A stretch of 64,000 bases of DNA from assembly GCF_002917095.1 (NCBI RefSeq), contig NZ_PQGA01000003.1:248001-312000 (forward strand). Reading direction: 5' to 3'. Positions 1 through 9,328 of this stretch are shown one piece after another (position 1 is the first letter of the stretch; every line of letters begins with the position of its first letter). The position numbers and the translations under genes were made by a program. The stretch comes from Paraburkholderia eburnea (GTDB taxonomy: Bacteria > Pseudomonadota > Gammaproteobacteria > Burkholderiales > Burkholderiaceae). The notes beneath the pieces are model-generated. The model saw only the letters and a list, made by a program, of their open reading frames with translations. It did not search any database and was not told the DNA's origin.

Positions 1-3000
1 CGATCCTGGTCCTTCCGGCTTGCCAAGCGTCACCGTCACACTATGACGCTCGCCGTCGTCCAGCAGTTTCACGGTCGATTTGCCCTCGGCGAGGCTCAGG
101 CCGTCCACGACGATGCCGCTCACGCCACGGCTCACGCCATCCGGATTCGTCACCACGATGTCGTACCGTGTACGGCCACAGCGGAATATCGCCGTGAAGC
201 CAGGCCACGCTCGTGGTACACAGGGATCGATCGACAATGCGTCACCGTGCTTGCGAATGCCGAGCACACCTTCGATGCCCGCTCGATACATCCATCCCGC
301 CGATCCCGTGTACCACGTCCATCCGCCTCGCCCCACGTGTGGCGCAACCGAGTAAACGTCGGCGGCAACAACGTAAGGCTCAACCTTGTAGCGGTTCACA
401 CCGCTTCGAGTACGACTGCGATTGACCGGGTTCAGCATGGCGAAGAGTTCCGCCGCGCGATCGCCGTCGCCCATGCCGGCGAAGGCCAGCATCGACCACA
501 TCGCGGCATGCGTGTACTGGCCGCCGTTCTCCCGAACTCCAGGCGGATAGCCCTTTATATATCCGGGATCAAGCACCGTACGATCGAACGGCGGGGTGAA
601 CAGCAACGCGAGGCCGTCTTCGCGGCGAATCAATTGCCTGTCGAGAGCGGCCATCGCCTCTTTAGCCCGTCCTGCGTCGGCGGCGCCTGACAACACGCTC
701 CAGGACTGCGCGATCGCATCGATCGAGCATTCGTCGTTGCTGATCGAACCGAGCGGCGTACCGTCGTCAAAGTAGCCGCGCCGGTACCATGCGCCATCCC
801 ATCCTGCGCTTTCGAGCGCGCCTCTTAACGCTTCGGCGCGCGCGCGCCAGCGATCCGCGCGCGCATTGTCGTCGCGTGCCCGCGCGAGTGGCGCAAAAGC
901 CGTCAGCGTGGCGTACAGAAACCAGCCGAGCCAGACGCTTTCACCTCGCCCCGCCTCACCCACGCGGTTCATACCGTCGTTCCAGTCGCCTGTCCCGATC
1001 AGCGGCAGACCGTGCGCGCCGAACAGTTCGAGCGTTTGTTCCAGCGCCAGCACGCAATGCTCGAACAACGTCACACTGGTCTCCGATACTCCCGGCACAA
1101 AGTAAGCGTCGTGCTCGCCGTCAGCCAGCGATCGCCCTTCGAGAAAAGGCAACGTTACGTCGAGAATAGCGGCGTCGCCGCTCACGTCGATATACTGCGC
1201 AACCGCATGAGCAAGCCACACGCGATCATCCGAGATATGGGTGCGCACGCCATCGCCGGCCTGAGGCAGCCACCAGTGCTGCACGTCGCCTTCCGGGAAC
1301 TGTCGTGCCGCCGCCCGCAGCAGATGCTCGCGGGTCAGCGCCGGGCGCGCGACGGCAAGCGCCATGACGTCCTGGAGCTGATCGCGAAAGCCGTACGCCC
1401 CGCTCGCCTGGTAAAAGCCCGCGCGTGCCCAGAGGCGGCAGGCGAGCGTCTGGTACAGCAGCCATCGGTTGAGCATCAGGTCCATCGACCGGTCGGGTGT
1501 GACGACCTGGACCGCTCCGAGCGTGTCATCCCAGAACGCCGTGACGGCAGCCAATAACGCGTCGAGGTCGGCTTCGCGATAGCGGACGATCAGTTCCCGC
1601 GCGATATCGAGCCCGGCGGCTTCGCCGAGCAGAAACACCACTGTCGCGACGCCGCCGGGTTCGAGTTCGATGGTGTTTTGCAACGCCGCACACGGGTCGA
1701 GTCCAGCGCCGACCTTTCCCGCCAGCGGCAAGACACCCGCGAGCCCGGCAGGATCGCTCAAGCTCCCGTTACGCCCGATGAATTCGCGCCTGTCCGCGCT
1801 CCACGCTGTCTGCTGGCCGCCCAGATCCGCGAAGGCCACGCGGCCGCGATAAGCCTGGGACCAGCCGTTACGCGCCAGCATCGCGCCGGTGGCCGCATCG
1901 ATCTCGCTGATCGTGTGCGGCGCGGCGACGCTGCGCGATGCGCCCAGTGACCACTCCACATACGCCGTCACCGAAAGGCGACGTGTGCGGGCGGACAGGT
2001 TGTGCAACGTCAACCGGGATATCTTGATCGGGTCCTCCAGCGGCACGAATTGAAGCAGGTCGAGCGCAATATCGTTGGACGTATGCGTAAAGCGGCTGTA
2101 GCCCTGGCCGTGACGGGCAACGTAGGGCGCGGCTTCGGGGCCGCTGTCGCGCACGGGGTTCGCCTGCGGTCCCCACAGCGCGCCCGTATCGTCGTCGCGG
2201 ACATAGAACGCCTCGGCGGGTGGATCGCTGACAGGATCGTTCGACCATGGCGTCAGTTGATGCTCCCGGCTATTCGACGTCCACGTATAGCCGCTGCCTT
2301 CGGCCGACACGAGAAAACCGCAAACCGGATTGGCGATCACGTTGACCCACGGCATCGGCGTGCATTGGCCAGGCCCCAGCACGATCACATATTCGCGGCC
2401 ATCGTCCGCAAAGCCGCCGAGACCGTTGAAGCACTCGAGGCCGCCACCGATCGACACGCTCCTTGCAGGCGTCGTTGCCTCCTCCTGCGCAGGCAGTCGC
2501 CTCGCACGCGGCGGGAGGGTCGCGGGCGGCACCGCCAGTCGCCTCAACTGGTCGAGCAAACGCCCGTTGCGCGCCGCCAGTACGGCGCGTGCGACGACCG
2601 GAAAGATTGCGCGCGCATCGCCCGACATCAGGTCGGCACGCAGCACGAAAATTTCGCCGCGCGACGTGCCGCCGGGCTGAGACCGCCGCCCCGAGCGAAC
2701 CAGGGTTTCAAGTGCGCCCTGCAAATCCTGCACGTACGACGCCGCGCGCTCGTTGACGATGACGAGATCGACTGCCAGCCGCTTCATGCGCCAGTACTCA
2801 TGGGCATGCACCAGTTGCTGCACGAGCGCCATGTGCTCGATGTCGTCGATGCGCACCAGCAGGATCGGCAGATCGCCGGATACACCGTGCGCCCAAAGTG
2901 GCGCGGCGCCCACGCCACCGGCCGCGGACACTTCCGCCGCCCCGCGCACCAGCGCAACGGAGGTGGGCCGCATCGACGGATCGCTGTACAGCATGCATCC

Positions 3001-6000
3001 GGCCATCCGCTGGTACAGTGCGGCCTCGTCGGCACTGACACCGTGATGGCGCAACTGCACTTGTGCCTGCGTCCACGCAAGCATCGCTGCACGCGCGAAC
3101 GAGGCGCCATCGCGATGTTTGTCCACCAGGTCGAGCAAGCTCGCGCGCGAATCCGCGACGATGGTCCAGAACGCGACGCTTGCGGTCGTCCCCGGCGCGA
3201 TGCGCAAACGCCGGCGCATCGCGAAGGCCGCATCGAGCACCACGCCCGCGGAGTTGGCCAGCGGCCGGTCTTCGGCGAGGCTCCGCGGTGAGCGCACGTG
3301 CCGTCCGCGCCCGACAAAGCGGGCGCGGTCGGTTTCAAATTCGATAGCGCCCAGCGCCTCGCCTTCGACGACCGAAATATGGGCCGCCCACAGTTCCGGT
3401 TCGGTTTCGGCGCGGCGTCTTCGCGTCGCGAGAATCGCCCCCAGCTCGGGTAGATACTCCGTCTCGACGAACAGTTTGCTGAATGCCGGATGCGCCTGAT
3501 CGGCCGCCGGTGTCGCGAGCACGATTTCCGCGTACGAAGTGAACTCTATCGTACGGGCACGGGACCCCGCATTGGCCACGGACACCCGGCGCACTTCGGC
3601 GTCGTCTTCGGCGGAGACGATGACGTCGAGTGACGTGGTGAGCGTGCCGTCGCACCGGACGAACTCCGCACGATCTTCGGTGAACGTCACCGCGTAACTA
3701 TCCGGCACCACGCCGGCAGGTTGCCACGCAGCCGACCAGAATTCGCCGCTTTCGACATCGCGCAGATAGAGATAGCTGCCCCAGTCGTCGCGCGTCGCAT
3801 CCTCACGCCAGCGGGTGATCGCCAGATCGCTCCAGCGGCTATACCCGGAACCGGCGGCCGTCAGCATGACGGCGTAACGCCCGTTGCTGAGCAGATGCGT
3901 GGCAGGCGAGAGATCGTTCGCTGACAGAAGGCGCCGGGCGATAGCGGGCTCGACGCCGCGGATCGGCCCGCTGCCGCGATCTTCGCCGACCCGCAGATGC
4001 GCCACCGCTACCGTGCCCGGCATACGCTCCTGCAGCAATAGCTCGGTCGCCCGGATGGCGGGCTGCGCATGGAAGTACGAGCGGATGCGCCCGCCCAGCA
4101 ACGCGTTAGCCAGCGAAACGATCGACATCCCCTGATGATGCGCCATGAAGGCCCGCACGATCGCCACCTGCTGCCCCTCGGGCACGCGCGCGGGCGTGTA
4201 GTCGAGCGCCTCGTAAAAGCCGAAGCGCCCGTATGCGCCCGCCGCGCCCAGACGTTCGAGATTACGGGTCGCCGCCGCCGGCGCCACCATTGCAGCGAGT
4301 GCGGTCGCATAGGGGGCAATCACGGCGTCCTGACCGAGACCGCGCTTGAGGCCGAGGTCCGGAATGCCGAAGCTCGAATACTGATAAGTGAATTCGACAT
4401 CCCGTGCGTTGTAGGCCGATTCGGAGATGCCCCACGGCAGGCCGAGCATGGCGCCATAGCCGATCTGCCGGCGCACGACGAGGCCGTTGGTCCGTGCGAT
4501 CAGGCTGCTGGCGGGTGCACACATCACCAGCGACGGCATCAGATATTCGAACATCGAACCCGACCACGACACGAGCGCGGCACCACCCGCCACCGGGATC
4601 GCGACACGCCCCAGGCGGAACCAGTGGCGCGCGGGAATATCGCCTTTCGCGATCGCGACAAAACTCGCCAGCCGGGCTTCGGACGCGAGCAGATCGTAGC
4701 TGCTTGCGTCGAGCCGGCCGTCAGCAACGGCATAACCGATCGACAGCAGATTGCGCACAGGGTCGAGCAGGAAGCCGAACTCCATCGCGTTGGCCATCTG
4801 CAGCGCGGTCTCGGTCAGCGCGGTCAGACGTTCGCCCAGAGCCGCCCACTCTTGCGGCGAGCAGGCGGCGTCCCGGCAGTGACTGCGGATCGCGCGTTCC
4901 AGCGCGTCGGTCCAGAACAGCACGTCGGCATTCCGGTTGTCCTGCGCTGACGGATCCTCGTCGACGAGCGCGCGCGCAATGTCGGCCACGGTGGCAGCAA
5001 GCGCCTCGACTGCAGGCCACGACGGCGCGGCAGGTGGCTCGCCGCCCAGCGCCGCCTGCAGCGCGGCCACCGACTGATCGAAGTCCGTATGCAGGGCCGC
5101 CTGGTTGCCACTACCGGTATTTCCATCGCGGGGGTGCCCGCGCACGGCGTCGAGCAATAACGCCAGGCTGTCGCCGATGCCGGCAAAGGCCACGCACGGG
5201 TCCGCATCGGCTGGCTGGCGAGTCCACACGCGACACGCGTTACCGAGCGCAATCAGATGACCCGCGAGATTACCGCTATCGACAGACGAGACATACTTTG
5301 GGTCGAGCGGACGCAGGTCCTGGGTGTCGTACCAGTTGTAGAAATGCCCACGGTAACGCGGCATCCGCTGCATCGTGGCAAGCGTCGCCGCGAGGCGCTC
5401 AGCGGTCTCGAGCGTGCCGGCCCAGCCGAACTCGCGGGCGCTGACTGTTGCGAGCAGATAGAGCCCCAGGTTGGTCGGCGACGTGCGATGGGCGATGACG
5501 GGTCGTGGATCTTCCTGAAAATTGTCCGGCGGCAGCATCTGGTCCGCCGCCGTCACGAAGGTTTCGAAATAGCGCCATGTACGGCGCGCGTAAAGACGCA
5601 GTTGTCGCGCGTCGGCGGCGGTAATGGCGAGATCGCCAGCGGGCCGCGGGGGGAGGCTCGACCACCAGGCGACGGCGGGCGCGACCAGCCACCCCAGCAC
5701 GAACGGGGCCGCCACCCAGCCGCCACGGTTGCCCGTCAGGCTTGCGACCAGCGCGACCGCGCAGCCCGCGCACAGGGCGAGCCCCATTCCGCCATGCATG
5801 CGCAGGTAGGTGCGGCCGGGCGTGAGCCGGCCGCGCGCCCCCGCTTCCGCGGCCGTGGTCCATTCGAGCAGATGCCGACGACTCACCAGCAAGCGGAACA
5901 GGGTTCGCGAGATCGCGTCGCCCATCGACCAGGTCTCCTGCGCAAGAAAAATCACCACCATGCCCAAGCGCAGCAACTCGAGCCGCAAACCGGCCAGCCA

Positions 6001-8715
6001 GACGCCTAACACGCTACGCGCGGTCATCTTTATGTGGGCACGGCGCCAGGGCGGCATGAGCGCGCTCAAGGTCGGCAGCAGCACCGGGAACGCGAGCGTT
6101 GCCAGCACGAAGCCGGTCCACGACAACGACGCCAGCAACGGCAAGGTCCAGCCGGCCAGCAGCGCGACAAATGCCGCAGGCGCGGTGAGTGTGCGGCGCA
6201 GGTTATCCAGCATCTTCCAGCGGCCGGCGGCCTGGAGCATGCGCTCCGGGTGCCCCGACGCCGCGGTCAGCCACGGCAGCAGTTGCCAGTCACCTCGCGC
6301 CCAGCGATGCAGGCGGGCCGCCGAGACGTCATAGCGAGCCGGAAATTCTTCGACCACCTCGATGTCGGATGCCAGTCCGGCCCGCGCGAAGATGCCTTCG
6401 AACAGATCGTGACTGAGCATGGTGTTATCGGGAACGCGGCCGGCCAGAGCCGCCTCGAAAGCATCGACATCGTAGATCCCCTTACCCGCGTATGAGCCCT
6501 CGTCGAGCAGGTCCTGATAGACATCGGAGACGGCCGCCACATACGGATCGATTCCGCTTGGACTCGACGACACGCGCTGAAACAGCGAGCCTTCCGCGCC
6601 CACCGGCAACGAAGGCGTCACGCGCGGCTGCAACACGCCATAGCCGTCGACGATGCGCTGACTCGCGCGATCGAATACAGGGCGATTGAGCGGATGGGCC
6701 ATTTTTCCGATCAGCCTGCGTACCGTGTCGCGCGGCAAACGCGTGTCGGCATCGAGCGTGATCACGTAGCGCACGTCAGGCGGAAAGACCGGCGGTCGTC
6801 CGTCGATGGCGACAAACGAGGTATCCAGCGCGCCGCGCAGCAGCCGGTTCAGTTCGTGCAGTTTGCCGCGCTTGCGTTCCCATCCCATCCATACGCCCTC
6901 CTCCTCGTTCCAGGTGCGGCGCCGATGCAGCAACAGGAAACGTTCGCTGTCTGCCGTGCCAGGATACCGCTGGTTCAGCGCCGCGATGCCCGCCGCCGCA
7001 GCGGCTAGCAGGTCGTTATCAGCCTCGGTTTGCGCCATCTGAGCGTCGGTCCAGTCGGACAGCAACACGTAGTACACCTCACCTTCGGGGCTCGCCAGGT
7101 GGCAAATCTCGAGCCGTTCGATCTGCTCCGCCAGCACCTCCGGCGTAGTGAGCAACGTGGGCACGGCGACAACGGTGCGCAAGGCAATGGGGATTCCGTC
7201 AAGCAGCGCCAGACCGGGAAGGACGATCGCGTTGACATCGCGCATGACGCCACGATTGACGAGCGCCACCGTGAGATCCATCGCGGGCAGGAACCCGACC
7301 AGAACCAGACCGATCCCCATGCGCGGAACAGGTGCGAGACCGGCCAGCAATACGAGCATGCCGGCCAGAAGCAGCACGGCCAGCAGGAGGATGCGACCGA
7401 TATAACCGCCAAGGCCGGCGCGACGCGTGAAGCGGTGAAGCCAGACCGCCACCGGCGGCCGGTACCCGATTCCGGCCTCCAGTGCACGCCGCCCGCCCGA
7501 GAGCAGGTGATAGCCCGGATCAGCTTCCCGGTCGTGCATCGTGCTGTCAGATGGTTCACAGCCGGGTTCACTGCCGGGTTCACTGCCGGGTTCACTGCCT
7601 GGCTCGCTGCCTCGTTCGCACGTATTCGCCGCGGCAGCCTGTGCCGCCGCAACGGCCCGCTGTGCGATGTCCAGTTCGCTCACCGACGAACCGCGCGCGA
7701 GCGTCTCGATGGCACCGCGATACAGGTTACGGGTCGCAAAATCCATTTCGACGAAACGGGGATGCGTGCGCAGCACTTCGTCGACCGGGCTGACGCGCTC
7801 GAACAGTTCAGTCCAGTCCACATCCGAGATCAACCGCATGCTGGTAATGACGTTGCGCACCGTCACGCTGGCGGCGCCCTGCTGCTGATGAACGTCGGCC
7901 ACAATCTGGTCGGCCGTGGTGTGCTGCACGGCGAGGCGCTCATGCAGCCACATGACTGCGGGCGTGACCTCGGGGTCCTGGTCATGCAGTCGCTGGATCA
8001 ACTGCACGGCAAACGTATCGCGCAGCGCCGAGCGTCCATAGCGCGCGATAAGTGCGCCGACCGGCTCCGGGCTTTGTCCGCCTACGCCGAGAATGCGGTC
8101 AGCCATCGCATCGGCATCGAGACGCGCCGTCCGACCGTGATCGATCTGGTGCGCGAGGCGCCGCAGATTTTCGATCAGCACGATACGCAGCGTGATTGCC
8201 ACGGCCCAGAGTTCACTGATCGTCAACGGCTGAACCGTCTGGTAGGCATGGACGAACCGGCACAGCAGATCCGGATCGAAGCGGCTGTCGGTGTGCGCGA
8301 CGAATGCCCAGGCAAGACCGAACACGCGCGGATAGCCTGCAAACGGCCCCTCGCTGAGTTTGGGCAACTGCCGGTAGTAACTCGGCGGCAGGTCGTCGCG
8401 TATCTTGCGAACCTGTTCGTCGACCAGGTAGTAGTTGTCCAGCAGCCATTCCGCTGCCGGCGTGATCGCCTCATCATTCGCTGCTGCCGTTACCGTCGCT
8501 TCATACGCCCGCACCAGGTAGCGCGCGTTGTCCTTGAGTCGTGCGGCGAGCGAACCGCCCGAAGCAGACCCCGGTGCAATTTTCTGTGTGGCGGCAAGGC
8601 TGCGGGCATGTTGCGCCAACCGTTCTTCGCCGAAGAGTTCCTCGCGGACTGGCTCGTTACTGTCCCAGGGAGGAGGCGCGGTGCGGCCCCGCAGGATGCG
8701 CGAGAAAACGGACAT
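1..8715 (-). CDS. ndvB: Cyclic beta-1,2-glucan synthase, NdvB type (3' end cut by window edge)
   Basis: Inner-membrane enzyme that polymerises glucose from UDP-glucose, trims and cyclises beta-1,2-glucan. The frame stays open for 2905 codons from the ATG at 8715 to the edge; known NdvB proteins are about 2800-2900 residues, so little is missing. Two hydrophobic clusters lie near nt 7440-7230 and 6190-5640. The glycosyltransferase stretch has RYVITLDADTRLP near residue 650 (DxD motif). A glycoamylase-like block has GYGAMLGLPWGISESAYN near residue 1420, and a GH94-type phosphorylase region has GTGDWNDGMNRVG near residue 2575. The ATG has only a weak AAGG ahead of it and overlaps the stop of a 27-codon leader ORF (TGATG), suggesting coupled translation. 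Pgm upstream would supply precursor. A four-fold SEPG repeat lies near residue 375. Confidence 0.95.
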   Translation of the reverse strand, partial: MSVFSRILRGRTAPPPWDSNEPVREELFGEERLAQHARSLAATQKIAPGSASGGSLAARLKDNARYLVRAYEATVTAAANDEAITPAAEWLLDNYYLVDEQVRKIRDDLPPSYYRQLPKLSEGPFAGYPRVFGLAWAFVAHTDSRFDPDLLCRFVHAYQTVQPLTISELWAVAITLRIVLIENLRRLAHQIDHGRTARLDADAMADRILGVGGQSPEPVGALIARYGRSALRDTFAVQLIQRLHDQDPEVTPAVMWLHERLAVQHTTADQIVADVHQQQGAASVTVRNVITSMRLISDVDWTELFERVSPVDEVLRTHPRFVEMDFATRNLYRGAIETLARGSSVSELDIAQRAVAAAQAAAANTCERGSEPGSEPGSEPGSEPGCEPSDSTMHDREADPGYHLLSGGRRALEAGIGYRPPVAVWLHRFTRRAGLGGYIGRILLLAVLLLAGMLVLLAGLAPVPRMGIGLVLVGFLPAMDLTVALVNRGVMRDVNAIVLPGLALLDGIPIALRTVVAVPTLLTTPEVLAEQIERLEICHLASPEGEVYYVLLSDWTDAQMAQTEADNDLLAAAAAGIAALNQRYPGTADSERFLLLHRRRTWNEEEGVWMGWERKRGKLHELNRLLRGALDTSFVAIDGRPPVFPPDVRYVITLDADTRLPRDTVRRLIGKMAHPLNRPVFDRASQRIVDGYGVLQPRVTPSLPVGAEGSLFQRVSSSPSGIDPYVAAVSDVYQDLLDEGSYAGKGIYDVDAFEAALAGRVPDNTMLSHDLFEGIFARAGLASDIEVVEEFPARYDVSAARLHRWARGDWQLLPWLTAASGHPERMLQAAGRWKMLDNLRRTLTAPAAFVALLAGWTLPLLASLSWTGFVLATLAFPVLLPTLSALMPPWRRAHIKMTARSVLGVWLAGLRLELLRLGMVVIFLAQETWSMGDAISRTLFRLLVSRRHLLEWTTAAEAGARGRLTPGRTYLRMHGGMGLALCAGCAVALVASLTGNRGGWVAAPFVLGWLVAPAVAWWSSLPPRPAGDLAITAADARQLRLYARRTWRYFETFVTAADQMLPPDNFQEDPRPVIAHRTSPTNLGLYLLATVSAREFGWAGTLETAERLAATLATMQRMPRYRGHFYNWYDTQDLRPLDPKYVSSVDSGNLAGHLIALGNACRVWTRQPADADPCVAFAGIGDSLALLLDAVRGHPRDGNTGSGNQAALHTDFDQSVAALQAALGGEPPAAPSWPAVEALAATVADIARALVDEDPSAQDNRNADVLFWTDALERAIRSHCRDAACSPQEWAALGERLTALTETALQMANAMEFGFLLDPVRNLLSIGYAVADGRLDASSYDLLASEARLASFVAIAKGDIPARHWFRLGRVAIPVAGGAALVSWSGSMFEYLMPSLVMCAPASSLIARTNGLVVRRQIGYGAMLGLPWGISESAYNARDVEFTYQYSSFGIPDLGLKRGLGQDAVIAPYATALAAMVAPAAATRNLERLGAAGAYGRFGFYEALDYTPARVPEGQQVAIVRAFMAHHQGMSIVSLANALLGGRIRSYFHAQPAIRATELLLQERMPGTVAVAHLRVGEDRGSGPIRGVEPAIARRLLSANDLSPATHLLSNGRYAVMLTAAGSGYSRWSDLAITRWREDATRDDWGSYLYLRDVESGEFWSAAWQPAGVVPDSYAVTFTEDRAEFVRCDGTLTTSLDVIVSAEDDAEVRRVSVANAGSRARTIEFTSYAEIVLATPAADQAHPAFSKLFVETEYLPELGAILATRRRRAETEPELWAAHISVVEGEALGAIEFETDRARFVGRGRHVRSPRSLAEDRPLANSAGVVLDAAFAMRRRLRIAPGTTASVAFWTIVADSRASLLDLVDKHRDGASFARAAMLAWTQAQVQLRHHGVSADEAALYQRMAGCMLYSDPSMRPTSVALVRGAAEVSAAGGVGAAPLWAHGVSGDLPILLVRIDDIEHMALVQQLVHAHEYWRMKRLAVDLVIVNERAASYVQDLQGALETLVRSGRRSQPGGTSRGEIFVLRADLMSGDARAIFPVVARAVLAARNGRLLDQLRRLAVPPATLPPRARRLPAQEEATTPARSVSIGGGLECFNGLGGFADDGREYVIVLGPGQCTPMPWVNVIANPVCGFLVSAEGSGYTWTSNSREHQLTPWSNDPVSDPPAEAFYVRDDDTGALWGPQANPVRDSGPEAAPYVARHGQGYSRFTHTSNDIALDLLQFVPLEDPIKISRLTLHNLSARTRRLSVTAYVEWSLGASRSVAAPHTISEIDAATGAMLARNGWSQAYRGRVAFADLGGQQTAWSADRREFIGRNGSLSDPAGLAGVLPLAGKVGAGLDPCAALQNTIELEPGGVATVVFLLGEAAGLDIARELIVRYREADLDALLAAVTAFWDDTLGAVQVVTPDRSMDLMLNRWLLYQTLACRLWARAGFYQASGAYGFRDQLQDVMALAVARPALTREHLLRAAARQFPEGDVQHWWLPQAGDGVRTHISDDRVWLAHAVAQYIDVSGDAAILDVTLPFLEGRSLADGEHDAYFVPGVSETSVTLFEHCVLALEQTLELFGAHGLPLIGTGDWNDGMNRVGEAGRGESVWLGWFLYATLTAFAPLARARDDNARADRWRARAEALRGALESAGWDGAWYRRGYFDDGTPLGSISNDECSIDAIAQSWSVLSGAADAGRAKEAMAALDRQLIRREDGLALLFTPPFDRTVLDPGYIKGYPPGVRENGGQYTHAAMWSMLAFAGMGDGDRAAELFAMLNPVNRSRTRSGVNRYKVEPYVVAADVYSVAPHVGRGGWTWYTGSAGWMYRAGIEGVLGIRKHGDALSIDPCVPRAWPGFTAIFRCGRTRYDIVVTNPDGVSRGVSGIVVDGLSLAEGKSTVKLLDDGERHSVTVTLGKPEGPGS
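7549..7608 (-). repeat. 12-bp tandem repeat inside ndvB
   Basis: Three perfect tandem copies of the 12-mer gccgggttcact (7561-7596, plus-strand sense) are flanked by degenerate copies on both sides. On the coding strand they encode repeated Ser-Glu-Pro-Gly near residues 370-388, between the N-terminal region and the first membrane cluster. The unit is in frame, so copy-number change would lengthen or shorten a linker without frameshift. Confidence 0.8.
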
Positions 8716-8798
8716 CAAGGCGCCTTTTTGAATGGGGACAGGGGATACAGTCCGGACCGCTTCATCAACGACCAATGTGCATCTGTCAGAAATGGCAT
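8715..8798 (-). CDS. 27-residue leader ORF coupled to ndvB
   Basis: A short reading frame begins at the ATG at 8798 behind a near-perfect Shine-Dalgarno (AAGGAGGT, four to five bases from the start). It encodes MPFLTDAHWSLMKRSGLYPL followed by SPFKKAP. Its TGA shares its A with the ATG of ndvB (TGATG). The strong ribosome site here and the weak one at ndvB argue that ribosomes load on the leader and reinitiate at ndvB. I recognise no family for the peptide; it may act only through translation. It is not simply an N-terminal extension of NdvB, because the frames differ. Sure of the geometry, unsure of function. Confidence 0.5.
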   Translation of the reverse strand: MPFLTDAHWSLMKRSGLYPLSPFKKAP

Positions 8799-8869
8799 AA
8801 GACCTCCTTCTGTCGACTGGTTTACCGCTCTCATGCACGCGGAAACCGACTGCTCTTCGTGATCGGAAG

Positions 8870-9229
8870 TCAGGACGACGGCACTGCATCTAGTTTCGCG
8901 TCACGTCCTTTCGTTGCAGCACCGTCGGACACGTCATGCGCTCGAAGCGCCGCGTTGGCCGCCACCAGCAGCGTCGCGTTCTGCTCAAACAGCGCTGTAT
9001 CGAGTTCGTCAAACGTCTTCAGCAGCCTCTTTCGACCCGCCTTCGTCCCAGCCCTGCTGTCTTCCACCGCGACCGCTTCCTTCCTCAGGCGTTTGACGAG
9101 CTTCGCAGCACATCGACTGTCCAGCGACTGATCGGCAACCAGCGCCTGGATGTGACTTGCCAGTTCGACGAGCGCCGACTCGGTAGATTGAGTCCTGTCG
9201 AGTTCCGCGTCAGTGTGTTTCCTGCTCAT
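8870..9229 (-). CDS. Small hypothetical protein, 119 aa
   Basis: I do not recognise the family. The ATG at 9229 is chosen because GGAG sits eight bases upstream; in-frame ATGs further upstream (9250, 9283) lack a comparable site. The product is soluble, charged and predicted largely helical, without cysteines in the conserved-looking core, signal peptide or membrane segment. It has many Lys/Arg in the middle (KLVKRLRKEA) and an Asp/Lys-rich tail. It lies between pgm and the ndvB leader on the same strand, 72 bp from the leader, so it is probably cotranscribed with the glucan genes. A structural or regulatory accessory role is only a guess. Confidence 0.6.
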   Translation of the reverse strand: MSRKHTDAELDRTQSTESALVELASHIQALVADQSLDSRCAAKLVKRLRKEAVAVEDSRAGTKAGRKRLLKTFDELDTALFEQNATLLVAANAALRAHDVSDGAATKGRDAKLDAVPSS

Positions 9230-9328
9230 GATGATTCTCCAAGGTCGATTCATGACACCCATCCCGGGCGCGGGGCATGTCATATGCGTCGGTTCATAAA
9301 TGGTCCAAAGCCGGGCTGTATCCCTTCC

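Noticed and set aside
43..8862. Numerous plus-strand frames opposite ndvB (for example 2002-3291, 7030-8862)
   Set aside because: The minus-strand ndvB frame is uninterrupted and has strong family motifs.
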